DNA from: Alkalibacterium indicireducens
GTDB taxonomy: Bacteria; Bacillota; Bacilli; Lactobacillales; Carnobacteriaceae_A
NCBI RefSeq assembly: GCF_039522005.1
Contig: NZ_BAAADA010000182.1
Coordinates: 1 to 38,178, forward strand
Length of the DNA stretch: 38,178 nt
Direction of reading: 5' to 3'
The translations under genes were made by a program, and so were the position numbers. The notes beneath the pieces are model-generated. The model was not told where the DNA came from and made no database searches. It saw nothing but the letters and a program-made list of their open reading frames with translations. This document shows positions 32,964 through 38,178 of this stretch, one piece after another (the stretch's first letter is position 1; each line of letters begins with the position of its first letter).

Positions 32964-33257
32964 ATGTCCCTTTCCGGTGAAACAATCAGCGAAGTGACTG
33001 ATCTGTTTAAAGCATTAAGTGATCCTGGACGTCTGAAAATAATTTATGCACTTTCTGATTCTGAAATGAGCGTGACTGAACTGGCTGAAAGCCTTGAGGT
33101 TGAACAGTCAGCGCTCTCTCACCAGCTCAAGATACTGAAAAATGTCCGGCTTGTAGGTGTTAGAAGAGAAGGCAGAAAAAGGGTGTATTCTCTAGCTGAT
33201 GACCATGTCTATAACTTACTCACACAAGTCATATCCCATGCAAATGAAAAGAGGTAA
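32964..33257 (+). CDS. czrA: ArsR/SmtB-family zinc or cobalt sensing repressor (CzrA-like)
   Basis: 97 residues from the ATG at 32964, which has AAAAGGAG upstream; the frame before that crosses the promoter. Winged helix with recognition helix QSALSHQLKILK (about 48-59). The last helix carries D79-x-H81-x10-H92-x2-E95, the exact alpha-5 metal site spacing of SmtB/CzrA, while the alpha-3 Cys pair of ArsR/CadC is absent. So Zn(II)/Co(II) is the likely signal. Metal binding would lift repression of itself and the exporter four bases downstream. The symbol is by analogy. Confidence 0.88.
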   Translation: MSLSGETISEVTDLFKALSDPGRLKIIYALSDSEMSVTELAESLEVEQSALSHQLKILKNVRLVGVRREGRKRVYSLADDHVYNLLTQVISHANEKR

Positions 33258-33261
33258 TCAT

Positions 33262-34404
33262 ATGATAACGTATAAGATCAAAGGACTGCACTGCGGGAAC
33301 TGCAGTACCGAACTGGAGACAAGAATCAATGCGAGTCAGCACGATGCAGCAGTCAGCATTGATTATGATCACAGAGAGCTCACTGTGGATGAAAGTAAAG
33401 CGGACCTAAAGGCAATTTTTAAAATACTGGAGTTTAATAAACTGACATTAATTGACAGTCATGAGGAGACTGATTCAACTGATCATCAGCATGGACATCA
33501 CGACCACGATCATCATGGACTGACAGGCATGCAGAGTCAGTCAGCAACAACTAAAATCACGGTTGTTTTCTATTTGAACCTCATGTTCTCGATTATCGAA
33601 TTTATTTTTGGCTTTCTATTTAATAGTATGGCCATCGTTAGTGATGCCGTTCATGACTTAGGTGATGCTTTATCCGTTGGGGCAGCAGGATATTTTGAAA
33701 GACTATCAGGTAAAGAAGCTAATGACCAGTACAGTTTCGGCCATCAGCGCTTTTCCCTTCTTGGGGCTCTGCTTACATCTGTTGTTCTGATTGGTGGGTC
33801 TGCACTTGTTATTTTTCATTCTGTTCCACGTATATTTTCGCCGGAACCAGTCAATTATCAGGGGATGTTATGGCTCGCTATAGCTGCAATTGGAGCGAAC
33901 GGTTTTGCTGCGTGGCTCATGAGTAAAGGACACTCACATAACGAATCCCTTATCAATCTGCACATGATCGAAGACTTACTGGGATGGCTTGGTGTATTGG
34001 CAGTCAGCGTCACTTTACATTTTACCGACTGGTATTACCTTGATCCTCTTTTATCGGTAGCGGTTGCTCTCTTCATTATGATCAAGACCTGGCCGTTATT
34101 CAAAGAGACGATTCAAGTCTTTCTTGAAGCTACACCCAAAAATATCTCTAGGCCGACAATTGAAGAGCTGCTCATACGGTCTGAAGAAGTAACGAATATC
34201 AGTCACCTTCATATCTGGTCAATCGACGGGCGGGAACATGCACTGACAGTCACATTAAGTACAGGCTGCTCTGATCAGAAGCGACTCGAAGAGGTCAAGA
34301 CAAGCATCAGACAGGAACTGGTCAAGAAGAATATTACTCACAGCACAATCGAGTTTGTTTATGACCCAGCTGACATTCTGAAAAAAAGATTTGAAAACGG
34401 GTAA
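33262..34404 (+). CDS. HMA-CDF fusion cation exporter
   Basis: 380 residues. An N-terminal HMA metal-binding domain (about 1-65; GLHCGNC with C11 and C14) is followed by a His/Asp-rich linker (about 66-86) and a six-helix cation diffusion facilitator of the CzcD/ZitB type. Transport-site pairs are H131/D135 in AVHDLGDAL and H234/D238 in LHMIEDLLG; the cytoplasmic C-terminal domain carries HLHIWSIDG. CDF proteins export Zn(II), Cd(II) or Co(II) in exchange for protons. The GAGG before the ATG at 33262 lies in the arsR stop region, so the two genes are coupled. An HMA domain on a CDF is uncommon. Confidence 0.9.
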   Translation: MITYKIKGLHCGNCSTELETRINASQHDAAVSIDYDHRELTVDESKADLKAIFKILEFNKLTLIDSHEETDSTDHQHGHHDHDHHGLTGMQSQSATTKITVVFYLNLMFSIIEFIFGFLFNSMAIVSDAVHDLGDALSVGAAGYFERLSGKEANDQYSFGHQRFSLLGALLTSVVLIGGSALVIFHSVPRIFSPEPVNYQGMLWLAIAAIGANGFAAWLMSKGHSHNESLINLHMIEDLLGWLGVLAVSVTLHFTDWYYLDPLLSVAVALFIMIKTWPLFKETIQVFLEATPKNISRPTIEELLIRSEEVTNISHLHIWSIDGREHALTVTLSTGCSDQKRLEEVKTSIRQELVKKNITHSTIEFVYDPADILKKRFENG

Positions 34405-34455
34405 GATAGTTGTTAGTATAAAGTAACTTTAGGCACAAACAGGGGGAGATACATT

Positions 34456-35121
34456 ATGGGAATGCATGAATATTTTAAAAGTTTAAGTGATCTGGAAAAA
34501 ATATACCGCTGCCCGGGAAAGTTTAAGTTCGAGGAACATTCTGTTGCCTCACATTCATTCAAAGTCACAAAAATTGCTCAGTTTCTGGGGACAGTAGAAG
34601 AATATCACGGCAATGAAATCAACTGGAAAGCCTTGTATGAAAAAGCACTTAATCATGACTACGCCGAGATTTTTATTGGGGACATTAAAACGCCTGTCAA
34701 ATATGCCGATCCGGACTTAAGAGAGCGGCTGGCAAACGTAGAAGAATCAATGACGCATCATTTCATTGAGCAGGAAATTCCTAAAGAGTTTCAGGCGATA
34801 TACTATGAACGTTTGAAAGAAGGGAAAGATGATACCCTTGAAGGAAAAATTCTGTCAGTTGCAGATAAGGTCGATCTTTTATATGAGTCCTTCGGGGAAA
34901 TTCAGAAAGGTAATCCAGAGAATCTCTTTACTGAAATCTATCAGGAGTCACTTGATACCATTCTGGAATTTAAAGAAATGGTCTCTGTAAAATATATTCT
35001 GTCTGAAATTCTGCCTGATCTGCTCAGCGGTGAATTTACAAATCAGTCGGAACTTGAGAAAATTTCAGAAAAAATACTCAAGCACCATAATATAGAACAA
35101 ACATTCGCTTTAGGAGAGTGA
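34456..35121 (+). CDS. HD-domain phosphohydrolase (YfbR-like)
   Basis: 221 residues. HD superfamily pattern: H in EEHSVASHS (about 28-35), the HD pair in LNHDYAEIFIGD (about 66-77), and a distal D in SVADKVDLLYE. The arrangement resembles YfbR-type 5'-deoxynucleotidases, which hydrolyse nucleoside monophosphates; substrate is uncertain. GGGGGAG precedes the ATG. It is 51 bases after the exporter and ends in its own terminator, so a link with metal efflux is doubtful. Confidence 0.78.
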   Translation: MGMHEYFKSLSDLEKIYRCPGKFKFEEHSVASHSFKVTKIAQFLGTVEEYHGNEINWKALYEKALNHDYAEIFIGDIKTPVKYADPDLRERLANVEESMTHHFIEQEIPKEFQAIYYERLKEGKDDTLEGKILSVADKVDLLYESFGEIQKGNPENLFTEIYQESLDTILEFKEMVSVKYILSEILPDLLSGEFTNQSELEKISEKILKHHNIEQTFALGE

Positions 35122-35148
35122 GTGTGATATACTATCAGAGTAATTTGG

Positions 35149-35175
35149 AGGAAAGGGTACGCTCTTTCCTTTTTA
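35149..35175 (+). terminator. Terminator between the HD protein gene and uvrA
   Basis: AGGAAAG (35149-35155) / CTTTCCT (35164-35170), followed by five T. Confidence 0.7.
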
Positions 35176-35281
35176 TGTACCGCCAGACCAAGTCAAATAG
35201 TCGAATATTCAGAATGAAAAACGTACAATAAAGATACCATGAGCGTGATAAATTAGATCAATGGCAAAGGAAGGCAATAGA

Positions 35282-38113
35282 ATGGCAAACGATAAAATAG
35301 AAGTGAGAGGCGCAAGGTCGCATAATCTTAAAAATGTGGATGTGACGATTCCTAGAGACAAACTGGTTGTAATGACGGGGTTGTCAGGATCGGGAAAAAG
35401 TTCGCTGGCATTTGATACTTTGTATGTAGAGGGACAGCGGCGCTATGTTGAGTCGCTGTCTGCCTATGCTAGACAGTTCTTAGGTCAGATGGACAAACCG
35501 GACGTCGACAGCATAGAAGGGCTCAGTCCTGCAATTTCCATTGACCAGAAAACCACGAGTAACAACCCCCGTTCGACAGTAGGAACGGTTACTGAAATCA
35601 ATGACTACCTGCGCCTGATGTATGCCCGTATAGGCAAGCCGATCTGTCCGAACGACGGCACTGAAATATCAAGTCAGTCCATCGAACAGATGGTTGATCG
35701 TATACTGGAGTATCCAGAACGCACACGTCTGCAGATCCTGTCTCCGATCGTCAAAGAGAAAAAGGGACAGCATAAAAAAGTGCTTGAGAAAATCAAAAGT
35801 GAAGGTTATGTCCGACTGAGAGTGGATAACGAAGTCATGGATATCGGCGACGAGATTGAACTGGATAAGAATAAAAAACATTCGATCGAAGTCATCATTG
35901 ACCGTATCGTAGTAAAAGATGGTATCCGTTCCCGACTGTTTGATTCTGTTGAAGCGGCGCTGTCACTGGCAGACGGCTATGTCATAGCTGATATCATCGA
36001 TCAAGAAGAGATTCTGTTCAGTGAACACTATGCCTGTCCAGTCTGCGGCTTTACTCTTCCGCCGTTAGAACCTAGACTGTTTTCATTCAATGCGCCATTT
36101 GGTGCGTGTTCTGAATGTGATGGTCTTGGAACAAAACTTGAAGTAGATGTTGATCTTGTGATTCCGGACAGAAGCCTGTCTCTGGATGATGGAGCGATAC
36201 TGCCCTGGCAGCCGATCAGTTCCAATTATTATCCTCAGATGCTGTCCCAGGCATGTGATGCTTTTGACATTGATACAACTGTGCCTTTTGAGGCTCTGCC
36301 TAAGAAGAAACAGACTATCGTATTGAATGGATCAGGTACCAAGAAATTCCATTTTCATTATAAAAATGATTTTGGAAGTGTAAGAGACACAATGATTCCT
36401 TTTGAAGGAGTCCTGAACAACATCTCGAGACGATACCATGAAACCAACAGTGACTTTACCCGCAATCAGATGCAGCAGTATATGACAGAACTGGAATGTC
36501 ATGTCTGTCATGGGAAACGTCTCAACAGAGAGGCCTTGTCAGTCAAGGTTCGAGGAGAAGATATCGGAGATGTCAGCAGTTATTCAGTTGAAAAAGCACA
36601 CACCTTTTTTGATGAGCTCTCTCTTTCTGACACAGATACGACAATCGCTGCCCCAATTAAGAAAGAAATCAAGGACCGGTTGTCATTCCTTCGTAATGTC
36701 GGTCTGGATTATCTGACTTTGAACAGAAAAGCAGGAACTTTGTCAGGTGGAGAGGCTCAGCGTATTCGTCTTGCGACACAAATTGGATCGAATCTGTCCG
36801 GCGTACTCTATATACTTGATGAGCCGTCTATAGGGCTTCATCAGAGGGACAATAACCGACTGATCGATTCCCTAAAAAAAATGAGAGATCTTGGTAACAC
36901 CCTGGTTGTCGTAGAACATGACGAAGATACCATGCGGGCAGCTGACTATCTGATTGACATTGGTCCCGGTGCCGGAGAAAACGGGGGAGAAGTGGTTGCT
37001 ATGGGTACGCCTGAAGAAATCGAACAGCATCCTGATTCTATCACCGGGGCATATCTATCCGGCAAGAAAGCCATTCCTGTCCCTGCTGAACGACGACACG
37101 AAGATCACGGGACGATTGAAATCAAAGGAGCGGCCGAAAACAACTTGAAAAATGTGGATGTCACTTTTCCTTTAGGACGATTCACAGCCGTCACAGGGGT
37201 ATCCGGCTCAGGTAAAAGTTCATTGGTCAATGAGATACTGAAAAAGGCTCTGGCACGTGAAGTAGGGCGTTCCAAAGCTCGTCCTGGCAAATATAAGTCG
37301 ATCAAAGGATATGAACAGCTTGAAAAAGTCATCGATATCGATCAGAGTCCAATCGGAAGAACACCTAGAAGTAACCCGGCGACCTATACGAGTGTATTCG
37401 ATGACATCAGAGATTTGTTTGCCAAAACGAATGAAGCCAAGATGCGTGGATACAAAAAAGGACGCTTCAGCTTCAACGTCAAGGGCGGACGGTGTGAGGC
37501 GTGCAGAGGAGATGGCATACTGAAAATCGAGATGCATTTCCTGCCTGATGTATATGTTCCGTGCGAAATCTGTCACGGGACACGCTACAACTCAGAAACA
37601 CTTGAAATAAAGTATAAAGGAAAGAATATTTCAGAAGTGCTCGGCATGACGATTGAAGAAGCCGTCGACTTTTTCTCTAATATTCCAAAAATCGAGCGGA
37701 AACTTCAGACGATTATTGATGTCGGCTTAGGCTATATGACTCTTGGTCAGCCCGCTACGACATTATCAGGAGGAGAAGCTCAAAGAATGAAGTTGGCCAG
37801 TGAGCTGCATAAACGTCAGAATGGCCACAACTTCTATATTCTAGATGAGCCGACGACAGGCCTGCATGCCGATGACATTGCCCGTCTGCTGGAAGTTCTC
37901 GACCGACTGGTTGAAGCAGGAAATACCGTTCTTGTTATCGAACACAACCTTGATGTCATCAAGGTAGCGGATCATATTATAGATCTGGGACCTGAAGGTG
38001 GAGCCGGTGGGGGAACGATTATTGCAACAGGTACACCTGAGGAAATCGCAGAGTGTGAAAAAAGTTATACGGGCCACTTCCTGAAATCTATCCTGGATAA
38101 AGTCCCGCAGTGA
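35282..38113 (+). CDS. uvrA: UvrA, excinuclease ABC subunit A
   Basis: 943-residue damage-recognition ATPase of nucleotide excision repair. Two ABC modules: Walker A GLSGSGKS at about 33-40 and GVSGSGKSS in the second half, with two LSGGEAQR signatures and two LDEP Walker B motifs. Zinc modules CPVCG...CSEC and CEAC...CEIC are intact. I start at 35282 (MANDKIEVRGARSHNLK), the conserved UvrA start, with AAGGAAGG directly upstream; the ATG seven codons earlier lacks a ribosome site. uvrB, which usually stands directly before uvrA in Firmicutes, is not in the window. Confidence 0.97.
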   Translation: MANDKIEVRGARSHNLKNVDVTIPRDKLVVMTGLSGSGKSSLAFDTLYVEGQRRYVESLSAYARQFLGQMDKPDVDSIEGLSPAISIDQKTTSNNPRSTVGTVTEINDYLRLMYARIGKPICPNDGTEISSQSIEQMVDRILEYPERTRLQILSPIVKEKKGQHKKVLEKIKSEGYVRLRVDNEVMDIGDEIELDKNKKHSIEVIIDRIVVKDGIRSRLFDSVEAALSLADGYVIADIIDQEEILFSEHYACPVCGFTLPPLEPRLFSFNAPFGACSECDGLGTKLEVDVDLVIPDRSLSLDDGAILPWQPISSNYYPQMLSQACDAFDIDTTVPFEALPKKKQTIVLNGSGTKKFHFHYKNDFGSVRDTMIPFEGVLNNISRRYHETNSDFTRNQMQQYMTELECHVCHGKRLNREALSVKVRGEDIGDVSSYSVEKAHTFFDELSLSDTDTTIAAPIKKEIKDRLSFLRNVGLDYLTLNRKAGTLSGGEAQRIRLATQIGSNLSGVLYILDEPSIGLHQRDNNRLIDSLKKMRDLGNTLVVVEHDEDTMRAADYLIDIGPGAGENGGEVVAMGTPEEIEQHPDSITGAYLSGKKAIPVPAERRHEDHGTIEIKGAAENNLKNVDVTFPLGRFTAVTGVSGSGKSSLVNEILKKALAREVGRSKARPGKYKSIKGYEQLEKVIDIDQSPIGRTPRSNPATYTSVFDDIRDLFAKTNEAKMRGYKKGRFSFNVKGGRCEACRGDGILKIEMHFLPDVYVPCEICHGTRYNSETLEIKYKGKNISEVLGMTIEEAVDFFSNIPKIERKLQTIIDVGLGYMTLGQPATTLSGGEAQRMKLASELHKRQNGHNFYILDEPTTGLHADDIARLLEVLDRLVEAGNTVLVIEHNLDVIKVADHIIDLGPEGGAGGGTIIATGTPEEIAECEKSYTGHFLKSILDKVPQ

Positions 38114-38178
38114 ACTACCCACCACTTAAATCCTCCGGATTTTGAAGTGGGGGCTTCCTACGAACTCCATTCTTGTCT
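38114..38178 (-). mobile_element. End of an IS200/IS605-type element, tnpB side (partial)
   Basis: Right after the uvrA stop is a strong hairpin: CCC plus CCACTTAAATCC (38118-38133), loop TCC, GGATTT, a two-base bulge, AAGTGG plus GGG (to 38153). On the minus strand this reads as a GGAAGCCCCCACTTC... ...AAGTGGTGGGTAG block, a sequence I associate with the tnpB-side (omega-RNA) end of IS605-type elements of Firmicutes. Minus strand 38178-38158 also gives a C-terminal frame ending Q-E-W-S-S and TAG, possibly the end of TnpB. The rest of the element lies beyond the window edge. Confidence 0.6.

Noticed and set aside
35202..35211. GAATATTC palindrome upstream of uvrA as a possible LexA box
   Set aside because: The Gram-positive LexA site is CGAAC-N4-GTTCG; this sequence lacks the required spacing and the outer C/G positions, so SOS control of uvrA cannot be claimed.
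35261..35281. Upstream ATG for uvrA at 35261
   Set aside because: No ribosome site upstream; AAGGAAGG lies between it and the ATG at 35282, where the conserved UvrA N-terminus begins.
1..38178. CRISPR array, tRNA, rRNA, prophage or a multi-gene defence system
   Set aside because: No regularly spaced repeats, no tRNA-like cloverleaf or rRNA sequence and no phage or defence families were seen; nearly all genes are core metabolism, envelope or division genes.

Overview
The window looks like chromosome of a low-GC Gram-positive bacterium of the Lactobacillales, most likely a Carnobacteriaceae-type organism (for example near Marinilactibacillus or Alkalibacterium; the genus is inference). Reasons: a complete mevalonate-to-isoprenoid operon in the gram-positive-coccus order (mvaK1-mvaD-mvaK2-fni), strong AGGAGG-type ribosome sites, type I pantothenate kinase, and a gene string that follows the Bacillus-type backbone tagO / LCP / yvyE / degV / comFA / comFC / hpf / secA / prfB / ftsE / ftsX / cwlO-like / minJ-like / uvrA. 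There are no rRNA or tRNA genes, no CRISPR array and no prophage.

Layout. 1-1170: tail of an unknown gene, then the azlCD branched-chain amino acid exporter. 1171-1544: a gene-free, hairpin-rich stretch, then a small membrane protein with an HEYGH motif (minus strand). 2104-6221: the mevalonate operon on the minus strand with its own promoter and terminator. 6361-10773: coaA, a small putative lipoprotein, a PAS-GGDEF protein with a degenerate GGDEF site, and a translationally coupled TagA-type/GT4 glycosyltransferase pair. 10827-13284: pncB-nadE for NAD salvage. 13263-15939: nagA-nagB-nagR for N-acetylglucosamine-6-phosphate use. 15959-19574: tagO flanked by two LCP ligase genes (undecaprenyl-linked wall polymer start and attachment). 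19631-24177: yvyE, degV with a structured leader, comFA-comFC (DNA uptake) and hpf (ribosome hibernation). 24313-27957: secA and prfB, the latter with the classic autoregulatory +1 frameshift. 28033-28541: a long AT-rich regulatory region with stacked palindromes in front of ftsE-ftsX and a secreted CwlO/SagA-like NlpC/P60 hydrolase, then a MinJ-like PDZ membrane protein. 32877-34404: a zinc/cobalt-type ArsR repressor with a visible operator, followed by an HMA-CDF fusion metal exporter. 34456-38113: an HD phosphohydrolase and uvrA. 38114-38178: the end of an IS200/IS605-type element running off the window.

How the genes work together: cell envelope growth is the theme. Isoprenoid precursors (mevalonate operon) feed undecaprenyl phosphate; TagO loads it with a sugar, the TagA/GT4 pair may extend it, LCP proteins attach the product to peptidoglycan, and FtsEX with its hydrolase and the MinJ-like protein remodel the wall at division. 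NagAB recycle amino sugars. The less ordinary parts are the degenerate diguanylate-cyclase-like protein, the HMA-CDF fusion with its operator, the structured degV leader, the palindromic ftsEX regulatory region, the unexplained segment after azlD, and the IS605-type terminus against uvrA. I did not find a clear previously undescribed multi-gene system; the strongest candidates are small non-coding or regulatory elements.
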